NCBI GenBank assembly: GCA_903864515.1
Contig: CAIPFZ010000076.1
Coordinates: 1-14,640, forward strand
Length of the DNA stretch: 14,640 nt
Reading direction: 5' to 3'
DNA from: an uncultured bacterium
GTDB lineage: Bacteria > Patescibacteriota > Minisyncoccia > Phycocordibacterales > CAIZLB01
Shown: piece after piece, positions 1-6,782 of the stretch
Numbering within the stretch: the stretch's first letter is position 1
Layout of the letters: each line of letters starts with the position of its first letter
Program-made: the position numbers and the translations under genes
Notes under the pieces: model-generated
Told to the model about the DNA's origin: nothing
Database searches by the model: none
What the model saw: only the letters and a program-made list of their open reading frames with translations

Positions 1-118
1 GAATCCTCCGTTCCATGCTACGCAAGCATAAAAGAGATAAAAACAGGGTGGCACCGCGACAAAATCGCCCCTGCAAATTTATTATTAAACATAATGAGTT
101 TGTAGGGGCTATTTTGTT
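1..118 (+). promoter_or_regulatory. T-box riboswitch, 3' part, controlling aspS
   Basis: The core T-box string AGGGTGGCACCGCG is at 45-58. It folds as the canonical antiterminator: CAGGG 44-48 pairs with CCCTG 69-73, TGGCACC 49-55 is the seven-base bulge, and GCGA 56-59 pairs with TCGC 65-68 around a CAAAA loop. A small hairpin just upstream (ATGCT 15-19 with AGCAT 25-29) is in the place of stem III. The bulge starts UGGC, which would pair with a tRNA 3' end GCCA, so the cognate tRNA should have discriminator G73. That is the base of tRNA-Asp (and tRNA-Asn), which fits the downstream aspS. By the known mechanism, uncharged tRNA stabilises the antiterminator and lets transcription reach aspS. 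Stem I and its specifier codon lie left of the window, so the amino-acid assignment rests on the gene and the G73 match. Confidence 0.92.
59..118 (+). terminator. T-box intrinsic terminator (mutually exclusive with antiterminator)
   Basis: CCCCTGCAAA 68-77 pairs with TTTGTAGGGG 99-108 (one G-U pair), with an inner extension ATTAT/ATAAT closing a short loop. An outer ACAAAAT 59-65 / ATTTTGT 111-117 can add seven more pairs with one mismatch between. The U-rich 3' edge CTATTTTGTT follows. Bases 65-73 are shared with the antiterminator, so the two folds exclude each other, as in classical transcriptional T-boxes. Confidence 0.85.
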
Positions 119-141
119 CCTCAAACTATAAATTAATCTCA

Positions 142-176
142 TTCGCACCATATGTATATAATGGACAAGGTGCGAA
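142..176 (+). promoter_or_regulatory. Inverted repeat enclosing a TATAAT box upstream of aspS
   Basis: TTCGCACC (142-149) and GGTGCGAA (169-176) are perfect 8-bp arms 19 nt apart. Between them, TATAAT at 157-162 matches the -10 consensus exactly; no good -35 is visible at the right spacing. If the -10 is used, transcription would start near 169 and yield a ~25-nt leader free of the T-box. Read as RNA, the arms form a hairpin ending 17 nt before the aspS start codon. Which role is real cannot be decided from sequence alone. Confidence 0.5.
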
Positions 177-193
177 ATATTCAACAAAATCAT

Positions 194-1600
194 ATGAAAA
201 ACAGAATTTATATTAAAGACCTAAAAGAACATGCGGGGACAGAGGTAACTATTGGTGCCTGGGTAGATGTTAGAAGAGACCAAGGAAAACTTATTTTCCT
301 AGACTTTAGAGACAAAACAGGAAGAGTGCAGGGTGTAATTCTCCCTGGAGCTGATTCTGCAAAAGCCGTAGGAGAAACTTTAAGACCTGAATGGGTTGTT
401 GAGGTTAAGGGGAAGGTAAACAACAGACCAGAGAAAAACATTCAAGCTGAGAAGCAGAATGGTGATATTGAGTTGGAAATTTTAGAAATTAAAGTCTTAA
501 ACGAAGCTGAAACTCCACAATTTGAATTAGGAAAAGATACTCGCGAAGTTAATGAGGACACAAGACTAAAATACAGATACCTAGACTTGAGAACGGATCG
601 TCTACAAAAGAACCTAAGGCACAGACACAAGATGACAAAACTCATAAGAGACATCTTTGATGAGCACGGATACATAGAGGTTGAAACACCACTTCTTACC
701 AAATCAACTCCAGAAGGAGCGAGAGACTTTCTTGTTCCATCAAGACTTGATAAGGGTGTGTTTTATGCACTTCCACAATCACCTCAACAATACAAACAGC
801 TTTTGATGGCTGGAGGGGTTGAAAACTATTTCCAGATCGCAAAATGTATGCGCGATGAAGACTCAAGAGGAGATCGTCAACCTGAATTCACTCAAATGGA
901 CGTTGAGGCAAGTTTTGTTACAGAAGAGGATATTATGTCACTTAATGAAAAGATTCTTATCGATATTGTTACAAAACTTTATCCTGAAAAAAGAATTCAA
1001 CAAATTCCTTTCCCAAGAATTCCATACCACGTCGCAATGGAAAAATATGGAATTGATAGACCAGACATAAGAGAAGATAAAGAAGACCCAAATCTATTGG
1101 CGTTCTGTTGGGTTGTTGATTTTCCATTCTTTGAGCGCGATACAAAAGGTGGGTGGACATTTACACACAATCCATTCTCAGCTCCAAAGCAAGAGTTCAT
1201 GGAGACATTAATGAACGCAAAGAGAAGTGACGATGGATTAGAGAAGATTATTGCAGCGCAATATGACATTGTACTTAATGGATCAGAGATTGGTGGTGGA
1301 AGTATTAGAAATCATCAAGCAGATCCACTTTTCAAAGTTTTTGAAATTCTTGGATACGAGAAGGAGAAAGTTGAAAATGACTTTTATCACATGATTAAGG
1401 CTCTTAAATCAGGAACTCCACCACACGGTGGTATTGCCTGGGGACTTGATAGACTTTTGATGTTGCTTGAAAATGAGCCAAACATTCGTGAGGTTATGGC
1501 TTTCCCAAAGACAGGAGAGGGAAGAGATCCTATGATGCAAGCGCCATCGGGAGTCTCAAACGAGCAACTTAGGGAGTTAAATCTAATGATTAAACAATAA
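194..1600 (+). CDS. aspS: Aspartyl-tRNA synthetase, compact form lacking the GAD domain
   Basis: Class II synthetase that charges tRNA-Asp with aspartate in the cytoplasm. The N-terminal OB-fold anticodon-binding domain spans about residues 1-105 (GAWVDVRRDQGKLIFLDFRD). The catalytic core follows: YRYLDLR at 128-133, motif 2 around 213-236 (FQIAKCMRDEDSRGDRQPEF), and motif 3 at 411-425 (HGGIAWGLDRLLMLL). The sequence is of bacterial type, but only 468 aa against about 590 usually. It passes from YGIDRPDIR (285-293) almost directly to WVVDFPFFE (306-314), so the GAD insertion of roughly 120 aa is absent. I start at ATG 194 because MKNRIYIKDL aligns with the normal family N-terminus; in-frame ATGs at 152 and 161 would add a non-homologous tail lying within the inverted repeat. 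No SD is present. Residue Q30 stands where discriminating and non-discriminating enzymes differ, so tRNA-Asn charging is undecided. Expression is expected under T-box control. Confidence 0.96.
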   Translation: MKNRIYIKDLKEHAGTEVTIGAWVDVRRDQGKLIFLDFRDKTGRVQGVILPGADSAKAVGETLRPEWVVEVKGKVNNRPEKNIQAEKQNGDIELEILEIKVLNEAETPQFELGKDTREVNEDTRLKYRYLDLRTDRLQKNLRHRHKMTKLIRDIFDEHGYIEVETPLLTKSTPEGARDFLVPSRLDKGVFYALPQSPQQYKQLLMAGGVENYFQIAKCMRDEDSRGDRQPEFTQMDVEASFVTEEDIMSLNEKILIDIVTKLYPEKRIQQIPFPRIPYHVAMEKYGIDRPDIREDKEDPNLLAFCWVVDFPFFERDTKGGWTFTHNPFSAPKQEFMETLMNAKRSDDGLEKIIAAQYDIVLNGSEIGGGSIRNHQADPLFKVFEILGYEKEKVENDFYHMIKALKSGTPPHGGIAWGLDRLLMLLENEPNIREVMAFPKTGEGRDPMMQAPSGVSNEQLRELNLMIKQ

Positions 1601-1637
1601 ATTTACGGTCAATCAAATTAAAAAACCAAGTAAATAA

Positions 1638-2042
1638 ATGAAAATATACTTCGCTGGCTCAATTAGAGGCGGACGAGATGATCAAGAGTTATACTCTGCT
1701 ATGATTCAAGAGCTTCAAACATATGGAGAAGTCTTAACTGAACATATTGGGAGTAGTGAATTAGGAAATCAGGGTGAACAAAAAACAGATCAATTTATAT
1801 TTGAAAGAGACATGGATTGGGTTAGGGAGGCAGACATAATAATTGCAGAAGTCACGACTCCAAGCTTGGGTGTTGGATATGAAATTGGTCAAGCAGAATC
1901 TATGGGCAAGAAAATAGTTTGCGTATATAGAAAAGTTGAAGGCAAGAGATTATCAGCAATGATTGCGGGTAATTCAAAGATGAATATTTTTGAATATGCA
2001 ACACTGGAGGATTTACAGAAGATATTCAAAGAGAATATTTAG
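1638..2042 (+). CDS. DNPH1/Rcl-like 2'-deoxynucleoside 5'-phosphate N-hydrolase
   Basis: The 134-aa protein resembles mammalian DNPH1 (Rcl) across nearly its whole length. That enzyme cleaves the N-glycosidic bond of deoxynucleoside monophosphates to a free base and deoxyribose 5-phosphate, and belongs to the nucleoside deoxyribosyltransferase superfamily. Visible signatures are YFAGSIRGGR (4-13), VLTEH (32-36), ERDMDW (56-61), ADIIIAEVTTPSLGVGYEIG (65-84) and LSAMI (105-109). Family active-site positions appear conserved: Y4, R10, D58, the catalytic glutamate E82 in GYEIG, and S106 in the phosphate-contacting segment. It begins 37 nt after aspS with no SD or clear promoter, so read-through from aspS is likely. 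The role inferred is removal of non-canonical or excess deoxynucleotides. A plain nucleoside deoxyribosyltransferase is the alternative, but the SIRGGR and LSAMI motifs favour DNPH1. Confidence 0.85.
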   Translation: MKIYFAGSIRGGRDDQELYSAMIQELQTYGEVLTEHIGSSELGNQGEQKTDQFIFERDMDWVREADIIIAEVTTPSLGVGYEIGQAESMGKKIVCVYRKVEGKRLSAMIAGNSKMNIFEYATLEDLQKIFKENI

Positions 2043-2099
2043 AATGTTCTTCAACAAGCACACTTCGTAGTAATCTCCACGGCGATTTTGCCAACTTTA

Positions 2100-2117
2100 T
2101 GCTATTATAATTACAAT
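2100..2117 (+). promoter_or_regulatory. Probable leaderless promoter of scpA
   Basis: TATAAT at 2106-2111 is a perfect -10 box and ends 6 nt before the ATG at 2118, so transcription would begin at or within a base or two of the start codon. An overlapping extended form, TGCTATTAT, begins at 2100. There is no consensus -35 at 16-18 bp spacing. Confidence 0.5.
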
Positions 2118-2864
2118 ATGACAGAAGTTTTTACAATTAAAACCACAGGCTTTGAAGGTCCACTGGACTTGCTTTTGTCATTGGTTGAAAAACGTAAACT
2201 TTTTGTTAATGATGTGTCTCTGGCACAAGTGACGGATGATTATATTACCCACGTTAATAAATTGGCTGATTACTCATTGCACAATAGAGCAGACTTTATA
2301 ACTATTGCTTCAACTTTAATTTTAATTAAAGCAAAATCACTTTTACCAACAATTAGTCTAACAGAAGAAGAACACGGTGATATTAAGGATTTGGAGAAAA
2401 GACTGAAGCAACTTGAGACTATCAGAAACGCGTCTATTACTTTATCAAAAATATTTGGTAAAAATATTTTGTACGAAAGAGGAGAGTTGAAGCAAGAGAT
2501 AAAAGTATTTGTACCAAGTAAAGAAGTTGAGATAGGGGAGATTGGAAATGCAATACTTAGACTCCTTGTATCTCTGCCAAAAAAACAAGCTGAAGCACCG
2601 AAGGTTACAGTTAAAAAAGTCATAAGTATAGAGGAGATGATTGATAAATTAACTGTACGTATTCAATCTGCGGTCAGAATGACATTCCGAGAATTCAGTG
2701 GAAATAAGGGAAAATTAGACAGGGGTCAGAGAGTTGATGTGATTGTAAGTTTTCTAGCAATGCTTGAACTCGTAAAACAAGGGATTATCAATGCAAAGCA
2801 AGAAAATTTATTTGAAGATATTGAGATGGAAACCGATGTGGTTGGCACACCAAGATACATGTAA
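2118..2864 (+). CDS. scpA: Segregation and condensation protein A
   Basis: ScpA is the kleisin subunit that bridges the SMC heads in the bacterial condensin complex on the nucleoid. The protein is 248 aa, normal for the family. The N-terminal helical domain has the hallmark FEGPLDLLLSLVEKRKLFVNDV near residues 12-33, followed by a helical region ending in SLTEEEHGDIKDLEKRLKQL. The C-terminal winged-helix segment is recognisable in RVDVIVSFLAMLELVKQG. I use ATG 2118: a TTG at 2088 is in frame, but it would add ten non-homologous residues across the -10 box. scpB follows after 46 nt, the usual pairing. No smc gene is visible here. Confidence 0.93.
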   Translation: MTEVFTIKTTGFEGPLDLLLSLVEKRKLFVNDVSLAQVTDDYITHVNKLADYSLHNRADFITIASTLILIKAKSLLPTISLTEEEHGDIKDLEKRLKQLETIRNASITLSKIFGKNILYERGELKQEIKVFVPSKEVEIGEIGNAILRLLVSLPKKQAEAPKVTVKKVISIEEMIDKLTVRIQSAVRMTFREFSGNKGKLDRGQRVDVIVSFLAMLELVKQGIINAKQENLFEDIEMETDVVGTPRYM

Positions 2865-2910
2865 ATTTATTTCAATTCGAAATGATGTTAGAATTAAAAA
2901 AACAAAATAT

Positions 2911-3537
2911 ATGCAAGAAGAACAAAACATAAAACAATCGATAACTGAAATTTCAAAAAGAATTGAAGCTATTTTGTTTTGGAAGGGAGAACCTGTAAAC
3001 AAGAAGGATCTTCAAAAACTTTTAGTTACAGACAGTGAAACAAACACACTGCTTTCAAATATAAATTCTGATATCAATATTGCCATTGACCTTGCTATTG
3101 AGGATTTAAAGAGTATCCTTAGCAATAGGGGCCTTTGCCTTATTCAAATAGAGGATAACTACACACTTAGAACATCTTCTTCAATGAGCGGTTTAATTGA
3201 AAAATTACAAATTGAAGAATTAAATAAAGATCTTGGAAAGGCAACTACAGAGACACTTGCTCTCATTATTTACAAGGGTCCAATCAAAAGGAGTGAAATA
3301 GACAACATTAGAGGTGTTAATTCGTCATACATTTTAAGAAATTTGATGATTAGAGGATTAATAGACAAAGAAGTTGATCCAAAAAACTCTAGAACAAATA
3401 TATACAAACCATCATTTGAATTATTATCATATCTTGGAGTGACAAGTGTCGAAACCTTGCCAAATTATCAAGAAGTCGTTAACGAATTAAATAAATTCAA
3501 TGAAGACTTTAATACAACAGAATCAAAATCTGAGTAA
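2911..3537 (+). CDS. scpB: Segregation and condensation protein B
   Basis: ScpB is a dimeric double winged-helix protein that binds the ScpA linker and completes the SMC-ScpAB condensin. The protein is 208 aa from ATG 2911. ISKRIEAILFWKGEPVNKKDL near the N-terminus begins the first winged helix. LGKATTETLALIIYKGPI and SEIDNIRGVNSSYILRNLMI are the most conserved ScpB segments, in the second. The reading frame stays open upstream to 2791, but that would overlap scpA by 74 nt and add residues unlike ScpB, so I reject the longer form. The start has no SD and an A-rich lead. The 3' end overlaps the next gene by 38 nt. Confidence 0.92.
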   Translation: MQEEQNIKQSITEISKRIEAILFWKGEPVNKKDLQKLLVTDSETNTLLSNINSDINIAIDLAIEDLKSILSNRGLCLIQIEDNYTLRTSSSMSGLIEKLQIEELNKDLGKATTETLALIIYKGPIKRSEIDNIRGVNSSYILRNLMIRGLIDKEVDPKNSRTNIYKPSFELLSYLGVTSVETLPNYQEVVNELNKFNEDFNTTESKSE

Positions 3538-4528
3538 TATCAGATTACAAAGAATCCTCCATCTAATCCTGCTTGTTATTCCACTTGCATTATTATTGTT
3601 AATGATTTTGGTTGGTGTAAGTATTGCTGGAGCTGATGAAGGAGCCAGTGAGAGTGGTGTACTTTTGACTGACTTAAACAAGATAAACGCTCCAGAAATT
3701 GTTGCTAAAAACGCAGTTGTTTATGACGTAATTAACAAAGAATTTATTTATGCCAAAAGCGCAAATGAGTCAGTGCCAATTGCATCATTGGCAAAAATTA
3801 TTACGGCTTCGGTATTTTTACAACTAAATGAAATGCGGGCAGAACACGGAAATCCAGTTAAGACTATTGAGGTTATCAAAGATGGAAATGGTTACAATGC
3901 TGGGGACAGGGAGCTGATCGATGGAGAGACGTGGAGAACAGAAAATTTAATTAGATTCATGCTTATTACTTCTTCAAATTTTGCAGCTAAATCATTAGCG
4001 TCTAGTGTTGTTGATGATGAATTTGTTTTCTCGCTTCTGATGAATAAATTTACTAAGGATTTAGGATTCACTAGTTTTAGTTTTAAAAACAGTAGCGGAC
4101 TATCAATAAATAATACAAATTACAAGAAAAATCTTCTAGCTTCATCAAAAGATTCGATAGAATCAATATCCACAAGACAGACATCGTCTGCATTTGGTAG
4201 CGCAAAGGAGATTGCTGTTTTATTCTCATCCATTTTCAAGAAAACCCCATTCTTGGGAGAGGCGAGCATAATACACGAAGCAACTTTCATAAATTTATCT
4301 AGAAATACTCATAAGATTAAAAACGTAAATTATTCAATATTTAAAATACCAAATATTGTTGCTGGAAAGACTGGTACAACTGAAGAATCTGGCGGTAATC
4401 TCATGATTGTTAAAAATATTGGTGGCCGAGAATACGCAATTGTGATTTTAGGTTCAACTATTGAGGATAGGTATACTGATGCTTTGAAACTTTCATCATC
4501 CACAGAAGCATTTGCGACATTAAAATAG
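3500..4528 (+). CDS. D-alanyl-D-alanine carboxypeptidase (peptidase S11, PBP5-like)
   Basis: Membrane-anchored, exported serine enzyme that removes the terminal D-Ala from peptidoglycan stem peptides and so limits cross-linking. All three penicillin-binding motifs are present: SLAK at 96-99 with the nucleophile S96 (context PIASLAKIITA), SSN at 158-160 and KTG at 290-292 (AGKTGTTEESGGN). Residues about 19-45 form one strongly hydrophobic helix with no clear cleavage site, so it may stay as an N-terminal anchor. At 342 aa it carries the catalytic domain but not the extra C-terminal beta domain and amphipathic helix of E. coli PBP5. The start at 3500 lies inside scpB (38-nt overlap, different frame), implying translational coupling. 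A later Met (M35) would cut the hydrophobic helix, so the long start is preferred. It leads into mraY, fitting a cell-wall operon. Confidence 0.9.
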   Translation: MKTLIQQNQNLSNIRLQRILHLILLVIPLALLLLMILVGVSIAGADEGASESGVLLTDLNKINAPEIVAKNAVVYDVINKEFIYAKSANESVPIASLAKIITASVFLQLNEMRAEHGNPVKTIEVIKDGNGYNAGDRELIDGETWRTENLIRFMLITSSNFAAKSLASSVVDDEFVFSLLMNKFTKDLGFTSFSFKNSSGLSINNTNYKKNLLASSKDSIESISTRQTSSAFGSAKEIAVLFSSIFKKTPFLGEASIIHEATFINLSRNTHKIKNVNYSIFKIPNIVAGKTGTTEESGGNLMIVKNIGGREYAIVILGSTIEDRYTDALKLSSSTEAFATLK

Positions 4529-4540
4529 ACATGTCATAAT
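4512..4540 (+). promoter_or_regulatory. Promoter of mraY (-35, extended -10), near-leaderless
   Basis: TTGCGA at 4512-4517, then a 17-bp spacer, then CATAAT at 4535-4540 preceded by TG at 4532-4533 (extended -10). The -10 ends 9 nt before the ATG at 4550, predicting a leader of only 2-4 nt. A 7-bp inverted repeat, TGTCATA (4532-4538) and TATGACA (4549-4555), straddles the -10 and start codon and could be an operator. Confidence 0.55.
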
Positions 4541-4549
4541 CTATACAAT

Positions 4550-5605
4550 ATGACAAATGATTTAATTAAGGTTCTATTTCCAGCTGTGGTCTCTTTTTTG
4601 GTTGGAATTGCAATAACCCCAAGATTATCCAGCTTAATGTATAGATACAAAATGTGGCGCAAGAAATCAAGAAGCCAAGACAATGTTGCTGAAATGTCGG
4701 AAGAATTCAAGAAGATTCATAATGAAAAAGGGGAGACGGGGACACCTAGAGTTGGTGGCATAATAATATGGCTTTCTGTTTTGGCAGTAATTGTAATACT
4801 ATATTTCATTTCATTCTTTGTCCCAGGTGATGTGTCTGAAAAATTAAACTTCTTAAGTAGAAATCAAACACTGTTGCCCCTCGGAATGTTTTTGTTCGCC
4901 TCAATTTTTGGTTTAGCTGATGACTTACTTCAGATTTATGGAAAAGGTCTCAATCTTTCAGAAGGAATTTCAAGGAAGATGAGGATATTAACAGTTCTTC
5001 TTATTGGTGCAGTTGGAGCTTGGTGGTTTTATTTTAAACTAGAGAACCTATCTGTTCACGTTCCATTTTATGGAGATTTGTGGCTTGGACTTCTATTTAT
5101 TCCGTTTTTTATGGCCACCGTTTTTGTCATATTTAGTGGTTCAGTTATTGATGGAATCGATGGTCTTGCAGGCGGAGTTATGGCCTCAGCCTTTGGAGCT
5201 TACGCTATAATTGCTATATCACAACACCAAATTGACTTAGCGGCATTCTGTGCAGCAATCATTGGAGGTTTACTTGCCTTTATCTGGTTTAATATTCCAC
5301 CTGCCAGATTTTATCTAGGGGAGACTGGAATGATGGGATTAACGATAACCCTTGCTGTTGTTGCATTCCTGACGGATCAAGTTGTAGTTTTACCAATCAT
5401 CGCACTTCCTTTGATTATCACATCACTTTCCTCAACTATTCAAATGTTTTCAAAGAAGTATTTTGGTAAAAAAATATTCAGAATTGCACCAATTCACCAT
5501 CATTTTGAAGCCCTTGGTTGGCCATCGTACAAGGTTACAATGAGATATTGGATTATATCTGTAATGTGCGCAATAATAGGTACTGTAATTGCTTTAATTG
5601 GATAG
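4550..5605 (+). CDS. mraY: Phospho-N-acetylmuramoyl-pentapeptide transferase (MraY)
   Basis: Integral membrane enzyme that transfers phospho-MurNAc-pentapeptide from UDP to undecaprenyl phosphate, making lipid I on the inner face of the membrane. It is 351 aa, typical, with about ten hydrophobic segments. Conserved elements are GTPRVGG (64-70), the catalytic pair D124-D125 in FGLADDLLQ, VIDGIDGLAGG (199-209), and the histidine loop APIHHHFEALGW (313-324). The third catalytic motif, normally MGDTGSL, reads LGETGMM (256-262): the family's essential Asp is replaced by E258 and the Ser by Met. The gene has its own near-leaderless promoter and is followed after 23 nt by ftsW. murD, often between mraY and ftsW in division clusters, is absent. 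Confidence 0.95.
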   Translation: MTNDLIKVLFPAVVSFLVGIAITPRLSSLMYRYKMWRKKSRSQDNVAEMSEEFKKIHNEKGETGTPRVGGIIIWLSVLAVIVILYFISFFVPGDVSEKLNFLSRNQTLLPLGMFLFASIFGLADDLLQIYGKGLNLSEGISRKMRILTVLLIGAVGAWWFYFKLENLSVHVPFYGDLWLGLLFIPFFMATVFVIFSGSVIDGIDGLAGGVMASAFGAYAIIAISQHQIDLAAFCAAIIGGLLAFIWFNIPPARFYLGETGMMGLTITLAVVAFLTDQVVVLPIIALPLIITSLSSTIQMFSKKYFGKKIFRIAPIHHHFEALGWPSYKVTMRYWIISVMCAIIGTVIALIG

Positions 5606-5628
5606 ATTAAGATAATTGAAAATTAAAA

Positions 5629-6750
5629 ATGTCATCAGCAAAGAGATTAATTAAAAAACAAGGTGGAGTGGACAAGATATTTCTAATATTAACAATCATT
5701 TTGGTTGTTGTTGGTTTTTTCATTTTTTATTCTGCCTCTTTAGGGCTTTTGGCGGGAGGAACAACCAAGTTTAATGCTGTTGTATTTAATCAAGCTGTAT
5801 TTGGATTATTTGGAGGTTTTATTATTGCAATCATTACTTCAATAATACCTTATACTTTTTGGAGAAAATGGGCATTCTTAATTTTATGCGGATCAATAGT
5901 TTTAATGATTTTGGTCTTTATCCCTGGCATTGGAGTTTATCACGGTGGAGCAAGACGTTGGATTGAAATAGCAGGACAATCCATGCAGCCAGCTGAGGTA
6001 TATAAAATAGGTTTTGTATTATATGCATCAGCTTGGTTTGCATCTATCAAGTCTAAGGCTTCAACATTTAAATTTGGAACTCTGCCTTTGATTATTTTAA
6101 TAGCACTTTCTGCGGGACTTGTCTTAATGCAACCAGACACAGAGACTTTCTTGGTTATATCAATGTCTGGTGTTGCCATATATCTAGCAGCAGGAGGAAA
6201 ATGGAAGCCATTAATTATAATGGGTTTAATTGGCGCGGTAGGTCTTGCGGTACTAGTAACTCAAAGACCATACTTACAACAAAGAATCAGTACTTTCATA
6301 GATCCATCAAAGGATGCAACAGGAAGTGGATATCAAATTCAACAATCATTAATTGCGATAGGTTCAGGTGGATTAACAGGAAGAGGTTTTGGACAAAGTA
6401 CGCAAAAATTTGCATTTTTACCTGAGCCAATAGGGGATTCAATCTTTGCTGTTGCATCAGAAGAGTTCGGCTTTGTTGGTTCTGTTACAATTATAATTTT
6501 ATATATACTATTTGCATTCCAGGCCCTCAGAATTGCCACGCGTGTTCCTGACCCCTTTGGATCGTATGTAATTGTTGGAATTGTAGTTTTGATTATTCTA
6601 CAATCATTCATGAACATTGCCGCCATGCTTGCAATAGTTCCACTCTCTGGAACTCCACTTCTTTTCATATCTCACGGCGGAACAGCTCTATTCTTTACGA
6701 TGGCTTCCGCGGGTATTATTTTGAATATTTCCAAGTATCAGAAGAGGTAG
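5629..6750 (+). CDS. ftsW: SEDS-family peptidoglycan glycosyltransferase FtsW
   Basis: Polytopic membrane protein that polymerises lipid II into glycan strands, working with a class B penicillin-binding protein at the septum. The 373-aa sequence has roughly ten membrane spans. SEDS hallmarks are GGARRWIEIAGQSMQPAEVYK (within 106-126), LMQPDTETF (166-174), GSGYQIQQSLIAIGSGGLTG (232-251) and LPEPIGDSIFAVASEEFGF (264-282), whose D270 matches the catalytic aspartate of the family. SHGGTALFF near the end is also typical. RodA is the alternative, since the two are hard to tell apart by motif. Placement directly after mraY and in a neighbourhood with murG favours FtsW. It starts 23 nt after mraY without SD or separate promoter, so the two are probably co-transcribed. 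Confidence 0.88.
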   Translation: MSSAKRLIKKQGGVDKIFLILTIILVVVGFFIFYSASLGLLAGGTTKFNAVVFNQAVFGLFGGFIIAIITSIIPYTFWRKWAFLILCGSIVLMILVFIPGIGVYHGGARRWIEIAGQSMQPAEVYKIGFVLYASAWFASIKSKASTFKFGTLPLIILIALSAGLVLMQPDTETFLVISMSGVAIYLAAGGKWKPLIIMGLIGAVGLAVLVTQRPYLQQRISTFIDPSKDATGSGYQIQQSLIAIGSGGLTGRGFGQSTQKFAFLPEPIGDSIFAVASEEFGFVGSVTIIILYILFAFQALRIATRVPDPFGSYVIVGIVVLIILQSFMNIAAMLAIVPLSGTPLLFISHGGTALFFTMASAGIILNISKYQKR

Positions 6751-6782
6751 TTATTAACTTAATAGTCTATTGCTAAGGTCCG

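Noticed and set aside
152..193. Longer aspS start at ATG 152 or 161
   Set aside because: The added residues do not resemble AspRS, and the codons fall on the -10 box and inverted repeat. ATG 194 gives the normal family N-terminus.
2088..2117. TTG start for scpA
   Set aside because: The ten extra residues are encoded across the -10 box and do not match ScpA, which normally begins a few residues before FEGPLDLLL.
2791..2910. Upstream extension of scpB
   Set aside because: It would overlap scpA in another frame and adds sequence unlike ScpB. ATG 2911 gives the standard length.
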